NCBI GenBank assembly: GCA_016758905.1
Contig: JAEPQZ010000010.1
Coordinates: forward strand, 868,001-932,000
DNA from: Umbelopsis isabellina
Lineage: Eukaryota > Mucoromycota > Umbelopsidomycetes > Umbelopsidales > Umbelopsidaceae
Direction of reading: 5' to 3'
Length of the DNA: 64,000 nt
The translations under genes and the position numbers were made by a program. Below are positions 34,927-46,204 of this stretch, piece by piece (position 1 is the stretch's first letter; each line of letters starts with the position of its first letter). The notes beneath the pieces are model-generated. The model did not search any database. It was not told where the DNA came from and saw nothing but the letters and a program-made list of their open reading frames with translations.

Positions 34927-35263
34927 ATGTTGAGAGAAAGAAAAATCGAAGGAGAAATTACATATTGCTGAGTCTCAGTTGTGTTTAATTTTATTGTTAC
35001 AGCCAACGTTGAACGTATTTATGGTATGGCTGCCAAAGTTTCTTTAGAGTTTTTTTTAGCCTGGCTATCGATGCTTTTCTTCCACAAAATATCGCATTAA
35101 AGTAGTAAAGTAATTGAATATGTGAAGCGAATAATACTTGGCAAAATGCCAACCCCAAGGCAGACATACGAATGCCCAGCCTAACAAAAGTCACATTTCA
35201 AACAGCGCCCAACCTCATACGCAAGCAAGGGCTGCCAGCGTGGGGCTACATAATCCCTTTAAA
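34927..35263. promoter_or_regulatory. Divergent promoter region
   Basis: This 337-bp gap serves both the MerT/HMA-like gene (-) and NAS2 (+). No clear TATA box or metal-response motif was seen. Confidence 0.4.
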
Positions 35264-36328
35264 ATGGGAATCGAAGTAAAGAAACTTGGTCAAATGTCAA
35301 CAGCTATGGACGATGCAAAGGCCTTGATTGCCAAAAAGGACGACATTGAAGCTCAAATTCGTGAGCTGGAAGCCACTCTTAGAATGGTGACTATCACATA
35401 TGGCCACATACAATTTTGGCAAGTCACCGACTGACATACTTACCACCCCACTTTTCTGCAGCAAGGGAATGTTGGTATGAATCAGCCACTGATCGACCGT
35501 GAAGGGTTTCCCAGATCCGATATTGACCTGGTAGCTGTTCGGACGGCGCGACATTCAATCATTGGTATGGACCCTATTTGCTGGGGGTATGTTTGGATAC
35601 ACATGCATGAGTTCACTGGGCCTAAACCCTTTTGTCAATAGAGTTGACGAATGATCATAAAGACATCATGAAGCAAATTGAAGCCGCTATTTTAGGTTTG
35701 CACCAAGACAATCAGCCCAGTAAATCTCAGGCTGCTAGCTCTACCACTACGTCACAATCTGCACCATCGGCCAGCAATGAACCATTTGCTCGAGTGAATG
35801 GCGTTGCTCCAGATTCACCTGCTAAGGAAGCGGTCAGTAATTTACATGTTTGCTAAACCTGTGAAGAAAAAATGGAAATCAAGGCTCATGACCAGCTGAT
35901 ATGTCGATCTATTATTCTGTTGTTGCAGGGGCTTATCAAGGAAGATCTTATTGTAAGATTCGGAACAGTTCATTCTGGAAATCACCGCATGTTGCAAGCT
36001 TTAAGTGACGTGGTAAAAGAAGGGGTAAGAACAAACCTCGTTGGGTACACATAAATACGTAACAAAAGGTTAACTAGTCCGGACAAATGCTCGGTTTGGT
36101 AACCACGCTTGCCGCTTTCTCCCTGTTAGACCACTGTCCCGGTTGTTGTCAAACGGAATGGTGAGATTATTACACTCACACTAACACCTCAACGAGCAGG
36201 ATCTCGATATACTTTAGGGTGAGAGTTTTTAAGTTTTTGACGCCACTGCATTCTACTATGGAAGGTATTGACTGAGGATCCTTCTTTTTCTCACAAACAA
36301 ACACAGGTGTCACTTAGTGCCTCTTTAA
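35264..36328 (+). CDS. NAS2: 26S proteasome assembly chaperone NAS2/PSMD9 (p27)
   Basis: Exons 35264-35386, 35462-35564, 35642-35832, 35929-36024, 36130-36218 and 36307-36328 give 207 aa. The N-terminus is the helical hairpin ([20 protein letters not shown], then [19 protein letters not shown], a p27 signature). A Ser-rich linker leads to the PDZ domain: [60 protein letters not shown]. The last 22-nt exon supplies the conserved end GCHLVPL. It escorts Rpt5 during assembly of the proteasome base. If the final intron is kept, a TGA follows at once and the protein ends at TLG. An inner ATG at 35294 is an alternative start. Confidence 0.93.
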
Positions 36329-36725
36329 ACTGAAACCTGAACAATCAAAAAAATAAAAGCATGCAGCTAATGTTGTTTAAGAAATAAAGACTGATTTTAA
36401 TACTCTTTTTGGAAATGGTTGAGAAAATATACAAGCGAGATGAAAATGAAGTACTTTTTCAGAATAAAGCAAAAAACTTTTTGGAGGGGTTGAAAGTGAG
36501 AATACTTTTTAAGATAATGATGTAGGAAGGTTTCGTGGAAGTAGAACAAGCTCAGGACATACAAATCCTGATGAAATGATGGATCAGAATGTGAAATACC
36601 AAGATGTTGTTAGAAATTGGTGTACAGATTGCAATGATTTACAAATGGAAAGACTAAGAAAGAAATAGAAGATGCAATGGAAAATGAAGTGAGTGTGAAA
36701 ATACGATAATACTTTTGGGTGGATA
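36329..36725. other. Convergent intergenic spacer
   Basis: Shared 3' flank of NAS2 (+) and the zinc-finger gene (-). It is very AT- and A-rich. Nothing else was recognised. Confidence 0.5.
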
Positions 36726-37954
36726 TTAGATCATGGCAACACTGTTGGACATGACAGGTGAGCTTGCAGGAGTGGATTGTTGAGCCATCATAGCCAAGGT
36801 ATTGTTGAGAGCGGCCATGTGAGAGTGCTCAATATGATATTTGAGACCATTCAAGTTCTTGTAGCGCTTGCCACATTCACCGATAGTGCATTGGTAAGGT
36901 TTTGAGCTGAAACGATCACCGTCCTCGGAGGAGACCAAGTTGCAGTGACCATGTTGGTTGTGATATTTCAGGCCATTGGGGTTTTTGTAGGCCTTGTCGC
37001 AACCAGGGACTGGGCATTTGTAGGGCTTGTCAGCATTCTGGTTGGGACCGGAGGCAGCAGCAGTGATAGCAAACAAAGCACCAGCTTGAGCAAAGAAGTC
37101 TTCATCGCTCAAAGAGGGGGTCAATGGAAGATCAGAGAAAGATGCAAGGGAGGCAGCGCCACCGTTAGATGAGGCAGCAGCAGCGACAGCAGCAACAGTG
37201 GAAGGAGGAAGAGAAGCCAGCTTCTTGGCGGATTGGGCCAACAACATGTCCATGGCTGGTGAAGTCTTTTGCTTCTTGCTAACAGGCTCGGGAGAAGCTC
37301 TAGGGGTGATGATTTCAGAAGGAGCAGTGGTGGCGGGAACATTAGGGGAGCCAGAGATAGAGCGAAGAACAGAAGTGTCAAAAGCAGCAGCTTCGTTGTC
37401 TTCAACGGCTTCCTCTTCTTCAGGATAAAGATCGAAATCATCCATAGTGGCAGCGGCCTTGCGCTTCAAGGCATTGATCTGGTAAGTTTGAGATGACAAT
37501 TGACGGCTAAGCACTTGAGGGCTGTTAGGGGCAGAGAAAGTGGCATCGTTGGAAGAATCGTATGACCAGGTATCTTCGTCCTCATCGAACGAAGTGTTTT
37601 CATCTTCCTCAAATCGAACATGGCTTTCCTCATAATGTTGCAAAAGATCATGAAGATCTTGCAACACAAGGCCACAACAAGAGAAGTTCTTGCAAAACGA
37701 AGCTTCCAATTCTCTGCTTTCAAACGGAAGTTCGGCCAAGGATCCTCGGCGCAATTCAGTTGAAAAGTTATAGGCACTATGACAGAGAATGAATAAAAAA
37801 GTATGAATAACATGAATTTGACCGAGATACGAAGCCGCCAATGCGGGTATTGGTTGTCAAATATAGTGACTTACTCAAACTCAATTTCTTGTTTGGGTAT
37901 GTTGAGCATGCTCAATCTACGCAAGGTGGAGTATTCAATAGTAGTGGAAGGCAT
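36726..37954 (-). CDS. C2H2 zinc-finger transcription factor, SFP1-like
   Basis: Exons 37875-37954 and 36726-37776 give 376 aa. The N-terminal region has FCKNFSCCGLVLQDLHDLLQ followed by HYEESH, an atypical zinc finger and the LHDLLQHYEE block found in Sfp1-type fungal factors. The middle is acidic and Ser/Pro/Ala-rich. Near the C-terminus are two further fingers, KCPVPGCDKAYKNPNGLKYH-NQHGHC and QCTIGECGKRYKNLNGLKYH-IEHSH, the paired layout of yeast Sfp1, which controls ribosome biogenesis and cell size in response to nutrients. This role is inferred for the fungus. The ATG at 37954 is the first in frame. A C-rich tract lies about 100 bp upstream on the coding strand. Confidence 0.88.
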
Positions 37955-38049
37955 GATTTCTAGTCTGTGATGATTTCAAATGAATTATTTTTTTGGTGTT
38001 TTATGGTTTTAAATGCGAGTGATGAAATGTAATCAAAAAAAGGTGAGGA

Positions 38050-38065
38050 GGGAGGGAGGGAGGGG
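38050..38065 (+). repeat. GGGA tandem tract, G-quadruplex motif
   Basis: Four GGG runs separated by single A bases (38050-38052, 38054-38056, 38058-38060, 38062-38065). On the coding strand of the SFP1-like gene this is a CCCT tract 96-111 bp before the start codon, in the promoter or 5' leader. Confidence 0.7.
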
Positions 38066-38765
38066 AAGAGTTCAAGAGAAGTGTCAAAACCGCCTCAACC
38101 AGGCATATTTAAGGTGAAATGCGGGTGATACAAAAGGCAAGAGTGTGAGTCTAGTGTCCGCTCCACTGTATATATTTTACAATACGGACCATGAAACTTG
38201 TCTGTCGGCTTTGGGATACGAATGGCTATAATTGGTCTCCGAATGAAATCGGGAAATGTGGTTGGTTTCAGACGTACCAACGTCAATGGATTTTTTTGGG
38301 GCCACAAGCTATGACAAGAAACAAGTCCCAGAGCGTGCCAGCCCAAGGGGGTTATGTTGTTGTTGTAGTTTATTTGTTTGCGAAAAAAGTTGTTGATCTT
38401 GTCCTTAATATTTCCAAACCACCATTTGGTTAATCATTCCTCTGAAAAGGAAATTAAATGCAAAAGGAAGTCATCGGGGAGCCAACTGTGTGCTTTGAAG
38501 TAGTGTCAAAACACCTATTCGGAATTACAAATATATTGGAGTTAATTCGATCAAACTACTTGACTATTCCCGTTTCCAACGGCACGCCACCCTCCGCCAG
38601 CCCACCATACTGACGCATGCCAAACACCAAACCTAAAGGTGCAAAGTACTACCACAGTAATCTTCCACCCGTGTTATGTACTACCCACACGATACGTTCA
38701 TGAGGTTATAAGGTTGGCGTGTGGGTTTCATGTTTTGTTATGATACTCATAACATCGAGCTCGGA

Positions 38766-38832
38766 AATGTCGGACTACATTGTTAACTAGCTGGTTGATT
38801 TTGTATTGTCACGCGAGTCCACGTCCGACATT
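38766..38832. repeat. Imperfect inverted repeat, about 10-13 bp arms
   Basis: aatgtcggac (38766-38775) and gtccgacatt (38823-38832) are perfect reverse complements 47 bp apart. The match extends a few bases further with one extra base. No transposase or target-site duplication is visible, so I leave its nature open. Confidence 0.5.
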
Positions 38833-39327
38833 CCGCTTCGCTCACCGTTAGGCTTTTCGTAACGATTTAGACTTGTTTTCCAAGACGTTTAAATCCCAAG
38901 GATTTGGTCAATATCATCACGTTAGTTTTTTGGTCTCACATTTTAGCTTTGAAACACAATAGAATGATGCTGTAATCAACACTGGGGTACATGGCATTAT
39001 TGTTATGGCATTTATGAAAGAACGCCTTCTCACAACCAATCCGCATACATTAACAATATATTTGAGGAAGCGAAATATGTATTTTTTGAATAAAAGTCAG
39101 CTCTAGTTCAACTTTAATTTGCAAGGGGAGTACGTTGGCTACACAACAAATCTAATGTACAATAGAGTGGTTTGGTTATACAACACATCAAGTGTGCTAC
39201 ATTGAGTATGCCGTTTTTAATACCTCCCTGGTGTTACAATGTACACCTCTTGCCCCTGCGCCACCTGTAATCATCCTACCTGTTGCATGGATGTGCATGT
39301 ACTGTCTGCTACTTTTACCAAGTAGAA

Positions 39328-39612
39328 ATGGCTAAATCTCATTTAAACTTTCTGATTCGTTCCTTTCGCTATACCGACAAGTTCGCTTGGTCCGAATCTT
39401 TGGAAAGCTTGATCGGAAGTGATGTTCTTCTTAATCCGATCTGTCGAGTCAGCACTAATACCCGCACTACTCCGGCAACTCCCCCAACCCCACCACCGGA
39501 CATTAAAATCCAACGGTCTTCATTGGTGCAAACCCATTGCCAGCACAAAGCCTCGGATAAATGCCTTTTCGTCTTGGAGGATGGCTTTAATATTACTAGG
39601 GCCCTGAAATAG
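39328..39612 (+). CDS. Possible small protein, unrecognised
   Basis: An ATG in good context (agaaATGG) opens 94 codons in a region without other genes. It begins MAKSHLNFLIRSFRYTDKFA, has a Thr/Pro-rich middle (TRTTPATPPTPPPD) and a Cys/His-bearing end. No family is recognised and no introns are evident. The stop (39610-39612) is about 300 bp before the MAK21 stop on the other strand. It could equally be a chance frame. Confidence 0.28.
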   Translation: MAKSHLNFLIRSFRYTDKFAWSESLESLIGSDVLLNPICRVSTNTRTTPATPPTPPPDIKIQRSSLVQTHCQHKASDKCLFVLEDGFNITRALK

Positions 39613-39916
39613 ACAGTAATTTGCTTGATTAGCCATACCATGCTCCGACCAGCTATTCAGGACTTAGCAATAACCTACTGTTCAGGTCAGGTACCCAGAG
39701 GGTAATTTAATGTCTTAAATCACCAGGATAATCACTTAACCAGTTGTTGGTTTCAAATATTAAAGATGAAACTAACGACTTTGAGACCAAGGTCAATGCG
39801 ACGTTGTTTTACTATTAGTGAGATTTGATTTTGTGGGCCATTTTTTTTATTGTACATGGGGGTGAATGCAAACATACGGTTAGAAGGTAAACAAGAAAAC
39901 AAAACTATGTATCATA

Positions 39917-42900
39917 TTAATTATCAAGCATAGCTTCGTAATCTTCATACGAAGCAAACGTAGGAAGTCGTGGCTTTTTGGTACGTTTCTTCTTGGGTTC
40001 CGCCTCCTCTTCTTGATCGTCGCTATCGTCTTCCGCTTTTCGTTTGCCAGCGCCGTCTTCATCTTCCCAATTATCCATGTCTTGCATATCATCAAAGTCT
40101 TGATCTCCCAATTCATTTTCATCTAAATCATCCTCATCCTCAATGTCATCCTCATCTTCGCTATCCATGAGCAAGGCTTGCATTTCCTCATCATCCGCGC
40201 TGTCATCTTCATCTTCATCAAGATCTTCCAGGTCCTCACCACCGTCTTCACCGGGCATAGAATTAACCATGGCTCTCCATACTTCATCTTCTTCGCCATC
40301 GCTTTCAACTTCAGCCTCCTTCTTTTTCTTGGCTTGTTTGGTAGTAGGAGCACCAGCCAGTTTTTGATTAAAGTATTTGTGGAAGAATAGCTCGTCAACA
40401 GGTACATCTTCCACCTTCTTTCGCCAAAACTCTTCTGAGTTCACTGTAACTTGGTTCAAACCCACAGCATTTCGTTGTAATGAAACAGCTTGGTCTGGAC
40501 CTGTGTGATCTGCAAAAGGTTGCATGATGGAGCTGCCTTTGGTTCCGGTACTCTTCTTTGCATTGCGATACACAAATCGGTCAAGGAAATGCATCAACGT
40601 ATGCAGTCTCAGATCTGGAGCTGTCTCAATACGTTCACCCTTGAGAATACATTGAGCAAATTTACAAACTGACGGATGATAGTGGCGTGTAAATCGATTC
40701 TGAGGAAAGGTTGGAGCGATTTAATGAAAAGGTCCCAGGCCAATAATTGTCACAAACTTATTACTTACCAGTTCCCAAAGACATGTCTTGTCTGCGTTGG
40801 CAAATCGAGGGTCCCGCTTGCGACCATCGTACATGTTGTTATTGTTATTTGAGACAGTGGTGGTTTCCTTTGCTTTAGCGGGCTGTTCGTCATCACTGTC
40901 TGGTGCATCTTCGAAATGTTCCTCATCATCATCCTCTTCTGGTTGTGTGATGAGTGCTCGCAATCCAGGTTGAGAGCTCATTAGCTATAATTAAAGTAAT
41001 ATGTCAGTTCATAGTTGCGAAGTATGCGTATATGCAGTAATGTTTGATATGTTTACCTTATCAACAAGATATAAGATACCACAGATAAATGTGGGCTGGT
41101 GGTATGCGGCGATTTGGATCATACGTTTAACAAACGCTTTGACACGTTTCAAATCGTTATCTGCTCGGAGTGCTTTGAATAGCAAGTTCATGTACATAGC
41201 CTGCTTCGAGCTATGTACCAATCGAGGATCCAAGAGCGATTCGTACAGCGTGCGATAGAATCGATCGCTAACCAATTCTTTCGAGGTGCATACTTGGAAG
41301 ATGAGCATGAGTGCTTGAATGGATGTATTGAACGTGCTAGTGTGTGTGATGCGGAAAAGAATGTCCATGTTGTTCTCGAATACTTGGTCGTCAACCTTAG
41401 AGTAAGGGAATGCACGGTTGATACCAGTGATGACTGCTCCAATAAGCTTTGAATTTTCATCTTCGGCAGGCTCTTCGTCAGCCTTTTTGCCAGGTTTTCC
41501 GTGCTTTTTGCCCTTGCCCTTGGCTTTCTTATGTGATTCCTCCTCTTCCTCAGGCTTTTCCTCCTTGTCCTTCTTTTCGCTGACTTTAAGCAATCTTCGG
41601 AAAAACACAAAGTAGATGTCGACCAATTTGTTAGCAACCTCCTGATCTTTTGATGTCAAGATGGTCTGGTTGACCGTAACAATGGCATAATATTGAGCTC
41701 GTTCAGATACATTTGGTCTCAGCAACAACTGTTCGATTTCACGAATGACAAAGATCTTCATGGCTGGATGTTCTTGGAACAATTGGATGACCAAATGTGA
41801 AACTTTGGCGGCAACCTTGTTTTCTGAGTCACCAAGTTTGTTGACCAACAATCGAAGCAAATTCTGTTCCTGCTCAGGCTTACCAGCCAAAAGGTCGTGC
41901 ATGCATGTCACCATGTTGTGGCGAACATGAAGTAGGGTATCGTGAGACAATGCCTCGATTGTTTGCAAGAATTCAAAGTAATATTTCTTCAAAAAGTCTT
42001 CGTAGGCCCAAACAATCAAATGTTCGTCCTTGATCCCTTTATCCCATAATGGTCTATCGCGGAAATAGATCAATTTGCGATCTGGAAGCACACTGCCGAT
42101 AAACAAATCCTTCAAACTAGTAATAGCTTGAACAGCTTCCTTTCTACTCTTCTTCTTGCTCATACCCATCAAAGTATCCATTGTACGGAGCGCGTGGATG
42201 GGTGATTCCTGGACAAGAAGAGTGAGCGCAGAAACTTTATCGTTCAAAGTACCGGATTTGAGAATATCTGACAAGAAAGATCGATCTGAGCTGGTCAATG
42301 AAGGGTGCGATTCTGCAGCGGCATTCTCCTGATCCAATAGCTCAGTTGCACGTTGATATCTGGCGGAAATGTCTGTGTCGCTCAACGATCTCGATGGGGC
42401 AGGTGTGCCTTTTAAAGCCGGAAGAGAGATGGTGTGCCATTGTGGGGCTGGTTCGATATGCTAATATAATTTGTTAGTAAAGTGAAAAGCACAGAGCCAC
42501 ACTCAGATAATATTTTACCAATGCACTTTGCTTGCCGTTTGATCTAGGAGCTTCAACCTCTTCCTCGTCGACTTTTTCCTCTTCCATAAGATCATTGTCT
42601 TCCTCGACATCTTCATATCCATCTTCATCATTATCTTCCTCAACTTCTTCCTCATCATCTGTTGTAATGGCTGCGGATTCTTTTGTGAACTTGTCAAAGT
42701 TCATACCCTTCATAAACATTTGAAGTTCATTAGCAATCGCAGCCTACGACAAATTTCAAGCGGTTAATGACTGATCATTGATTTAACTATATAGCGATGA
42801 TGTGAAATAAAATTTACATCATTTGCCGAAGCGTGTGTCTCAAAGTCTTCATTGTCGTCTTCGTCCACGTTCTCAACGAGTTTCAAATCGTCATTGGAAC

Positions 42901-43135
42901 CACCTAAATTCAAGATCTCCTTGAGGAGAGGATTGTCGTTTGCGGATGCTTCGTTTCCGGGAGCAGATGCATTCTTTTTTCCAAACTTGTTGAACTTCTT
43001 TCCGTTTCCTTGATGTTGATTGTTTGGTTTCCTTGCTCCCTTTGAGTTGGGCATTGCGTTGTGGCCTGCCATGAGCTTGGAAGGAAGTTCTACAGTCTCT
43101 TTCAACTTTTTTTTTTTGCTGAAATTTCCAGCCAT
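39917..43135 (-). CDS. MAK21: Ribosome biogenesis factor MAK21/NOC1 (CBF domain)
   Basis: Exons 42818-43135, 42519-42743, 41057-42460, 40769-40984 and 39917-40699 give 981 aa; yeast Mak21 has 1025. A basic then acidic N-terminus leads to the HEAT-like core (YFRDRPLWDKGIKDEHLIVW, LLHVRHNMVTCMHDLLAGKP, QEQNLLRLLVNKLGDSENKV) and the CBF/Mak21 domain: LLKVSEKKDKEEK, GAVITGINRAFPYSKVDD, FRITHTSTFNTSIQALMLIF, YESLLDPRLVHSSKQAMYMN, FVKRMIQIAAYHQPTFICGI. The end is a long acidic tract and a KKKRTKK nuclear signal. With Noc2 it carries pre-60S particles in the nucleolus. All introns fall in phase 0. The acidic runs explain several long open frames on the opposite strand. Confidence 0.95.
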
Positions 43136-43464
43136 AAGCCTCAACACAGTCACACAAACGCAGTCCCATTGAGCCTAATGTACTGCTGGTGAAATTCGTC
43201 CCTGTTATCTGGGTAATACGATACCCTACTTATGAAGCTACAGAACTTTCTGTTATATAAACAGAACACTCTTTATTGCAAGGGTTTTTTATTAATGATT
43301 TGACGGCTGAATATCCATGTAAATTTCTAAAAAGGAAAATAAATCAGGCATCGTTGGCATTTTGTCAATGTTATAAATTGTGCTTTATTCTATAAAAATA
43401 ATTATATGGTGCTGCGTAGGTGTGGTTTAATGCTGTTTAGATCGAACTTAAATGGAAGGATCTC
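43136..43464. other. Spacer between MAK21 and ZIP gene
   Basis: MAK21 promoter side and ZIP 3' flank. It is AT-rich; nothing recognised. Confidence 0.45.
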
Positions 43465-44862
43465 TTATGCCCAGAGACCGATGATAGACATTGCAGCCAA
43501 TCCCAAGATAAAGGCGACATATAGCCAGAATTTCCATAAACCTGAATAGCGATGGAACCTTGGGTTATGGTTCATTTCGACAGCAACAAGCTCGACGTAA
43601 CCATTGTACATGAGGATACCTAAGTTAAATTGAAGGGAAAAAATTGTCATTACGAAATTCTTTAATAAATTGATATAACTAAAATTTTGCCTTACCTCCG
43701 GCAGCCGAATCAAGGAAGCCTTGGATAAGAATGGCAGTCTGTGAATTCTCATTGTAGGTGTAACGGATTCCAATGCCAAGGGCGATACCGAAAGGAGTGG
43801 TAAGTGGATAGAAAATCCCCATTCCGAAAAACTTCATCATTTTTGAATAACTGGTAGCTGCAATTCGTGTTCCAAGGGCCATACCTTCGAACAACTGATG
43901 GAAAACAATGGCTGCGAGTAAAGTACCCCAGCCATCAACAATGGTTCCAAGTGCTAAACCAATGACAACAGAATGGAAGATAACACCACATTCCAACATG
44001 ACGGTACCGATATTTCGGGACGCTTGCTATTAAAGAAACCATATTAGTAAGAGATAAAAACTAAATTAGCTCAGAATGAACGAAAAACTCACCATTTGAG
44101 GACTTTCGTCTTCATCAAGAAGATTATGGCCAACGACTTCCTTCAGAGTAACATCATTCTCAGCTCCTCCGTGGGCACTCTTATTTGAAGTTTGCAAACC
44201 ATTGTCGGTTTCGTCCACTTTATAGCCATTGGTTTGTGGCAGTTCATTCTGGCGACGATCAATCAAGCGATATTCTCTTGACATGGCAAAGTATTCAAGA
44301 ATCTGGACAGTGAGAGAGGCAGCAATGGCGATCCAACCAGGGAAATTAGCACCATAGTTAACCCAAGCATCACCCACCAGGCAAGGGTTGAGGAAATTGG
44401 AATAAGCATCAGCCAACAAGTGAATCCAGGCTGTAGACACAACAACGCCAACACCAAAAAATTTAAGGAGTTGGATAGCGCCAATAACTAGAGGGTTTTT
44501 GCCAAATTTGTCGTGGGTTCCTAAGAAGATAGCAGTGAAAATACCGATGGAACTGGTCACCAGAATAATAAAGACACCAGCAACATGCAGACCGACGTTG
44601 TAGGTATCATCAATGGGGACGAAGGCACATGCATCTGAACTTTGGCCGGCTGACAAGATAAAAGAAAATAAATAAAATAAAATAAAATAATTAATATTAA
44701 ACGGTGATAAGGACGATAAAATACCATGAATACCATACATGGTCGCAAAATACACGCGAAATACACCAAATACATACCTGCTTGAGCAGCAACTTGAGTT
44801 ACAGAAGTTGCTAACACTATCACTGACAAGAACAGTGACAATATAGACCGAGAGTTTGACAT
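43465..44862 (-). CDS. ZIP-family zinc/iron permease, ZRT-like
   Basis: Exons 44778-44862, 44093-44649, 43696-44026 and 43465-43619 give 375 aa. It starts with a signal-like helix (SILSLFLSVIVLATSVTQVA) and a short Cys-bearing ectodomain, then eight helices. Helix 4 has VIFHSVVIGLALGT and helix 5 has IVFHQLFEGMALGTRIAA, the paired His/Glu metal-site motifs of ZIP transporters. The helix 3-4 loop is long and acidic (HGGAENDVTLKEVVGHNLLD) with fewer His than many ZIPs. It brings zinc, or possibly iron, into the cytosol at the plasma membrane. Intron 1 carries an ATAAA pentamer repeat (about 44669-44690). Metal preference cannot be read from sequence. Confidence 0.94.
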
Positions 44863-45943
44863 AGCTGTATTACTGAGCGAGTACCGCTGTAGTTATGGCA
44901 GAGTGTGTACCTTTGCGGCCATGGGAGATTCTTTTCAATTTATATGGCAGGTACTGTTTGATCTGGTTACTGCGAAATAAATTTTTGCAAAAATTTTGTA
45001 GCTAAAATGCCCTCAAATGGGAAAAAATGTCCAAATAACCGTGAAGGTACGCATCAAAATTTGTTGCACAACGCCTAACAATCTTGTCTCCGCTGCAAAT
45101 ATATCTTCAGTGGCGTTACTGATAAGGTACCTGACTCTACGATGAATCGCCAGTCTACATTAGCCATCAATGTATCAGCAAATCACATTGAAGCTCAGTG
45201 TCATACAGGCTGGGTAAAATGCATTCCGAAGTGTCAATAGCCACGCCTGCACAAGCGAATCCACGGCTCCAATATCAGTATTTCAGGAGCTTTTTATGAT
45301 CCTCAGCTGCATGTGTACACCAGAAGCCTGATTTCCCTAAAATAAGCAGCCAGCATTTCTTAATATTATTGCCCTACTTCTCGAGAAATTACTCCTTGAT
45401 CATATCAAGCATCACGGTGGCTTTCTCTTCAATACAGACACCGCTTGACGCGCGCGCATGTTTACCACTCAGCTCCGCTTCGCTGTAAACGGACTCGCAA
45501 ACATCGATAGATAGATCATCAACATATGTGTCATCTACATTACAGTAACTGAGTGAACAAAAGCAACACAGTGTCAATAAAATGGTTCGAGAAGTTATAG
45601 ATGGAGCAGCAATATAATATGGCCAATACCAGTTGCATCTCTTCTATCTCGCACTCCTCTATCTCACACTCTTTCATCTCGCATGTATAATGAAAGAGGG
45701 CTAAAAGTCAAATTTCGGAAATAACCACTTCAATCGCCTGAGTAGTGTATATACACTTAAAGTGATGTGATATAAGGGGCAGAGTCTTGTAGGTCGATAT
45801 TACACGACTTGATGGATAAATCATTCACATGTTTGCAAGTGAGATAAGTGGGCGAATTGATTTCTACATTTAGGTGACTGCGAAATAGGGAAAAGGCTAA
45901 TACCTAGTCTGCGCTAGACGAAATGAATTTGTAGCGAAGGGAC
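44863..45943. other. 1.1-kb spacer upstream of the ZIP gene
   Basis: This holds the ZIP promoter, with TATAAAT on the minus strand at 44938-44944, 76 bp before the start, and the upstream region of Gemin7. A 62-codon frame at 45389-45577 (-) and a 45-codon frame at 45540-45677 (-) that includes a 15-bp repeat are open but unproven. No zinc-response element was recognised. Confidence 0.45.
45641..45684. repeat. Three imperfect 15-bp tandem repeats
   Basis: cttctatctcgcact, cctctatctcacact and ctttcatctcgcat follow one another. Because the unit is 15 bp it keeps frame; read on the minus strand it would encode repeated (E)CEIEE. Confidence 0.7.
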
Positions 45944-46204
45944 ATGTCGGACGCAACTGAGAACCTACGCAAGCGCTCACTGCAGTTTTGGCTTGAAGTA
46001 AATAAGAGAAAGCCTAATATGAAGGCAGACCTATACCAAAATGTCAGTGTGTCTGGACAAATAGTGGCAGCCGATTCCGAATGCAACCGTATACGCGTCG
46101 ATAATCTGCAGACTGCCATGGGAGCTCACAAGCATGCTGTTCTGAGAGGCACAGACGTGGATAAAATGGAGGTAGAATGCAATTGGTTGCCCCTAACAAA
46201 GTAG
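45944..46204 (+). CDS. Gemin7-like subunit of the SMN complex
   Basis: A single exon encodes 86 aa. The sequence MSDATENLRKRSLQFWLEVN, then VSVSGQIVAADSECNRIRVD and NLQTAMGAHKHAVLRGTDVD followed by KMEVEC, aligns by eye with human Gemin7 (ALRERYLRSLLAMVG, VRVAAHFGATDLDVANFYVS, LQTPIGVQAEALLRCSDIIS). The conserved points are the LR(K/E)R start, the Sm-like beta strands and the LQTxxGxxxxAxLRxxD stretch. Gemin7 has an Sm-like fold and pairs with Gemin6 in the complex that loads Sm proteins onto spliceosomal snRNAs. Budding yeast lacks it. The first in-frame ATG is used; small size limits certainty. Confidence 0.78.
   Translation: MSDATENLRKRSLQFWLEVNKRKPNMKADLYQNVSVSGQIVAADSECNRIRVDNLQTAMGAHKHAVLRGTDVDKMEVECNWLPLTK

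Larger units (their letters stand above)
37955..39916. other. 2-kb spacer upstream of the SFP1-like gene
   Basis: This contains the promoter and leader of the zinc-finger gene, a GGGA tract (38050-38065), an imperfect inverted repeat (38766-38832) and a 94-codon open frame (39328-39612), each listed separately. The remainder is AT-rich with no recognisable element. Confidence 0.5.

Noticed and set aside
36945-37813. Open frames on both strands inside the SFP1-like gene
   Set aside because: Low-complexity Ser/Ala/Glu coding sequence leaves other frames open; the zinc fingers fix the true frame.
38766-38832. Inverted repeat as a transposon end pair
   Set aside because: Only 47 bp lie between the arms, with no target-site duplication or transposase remnant.
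40123-42723. Ser-rich and Met/Lys-rich frames opposite or within MAK21
   Set aside because: They are shadows of its acidic Asp/Glu tracts.
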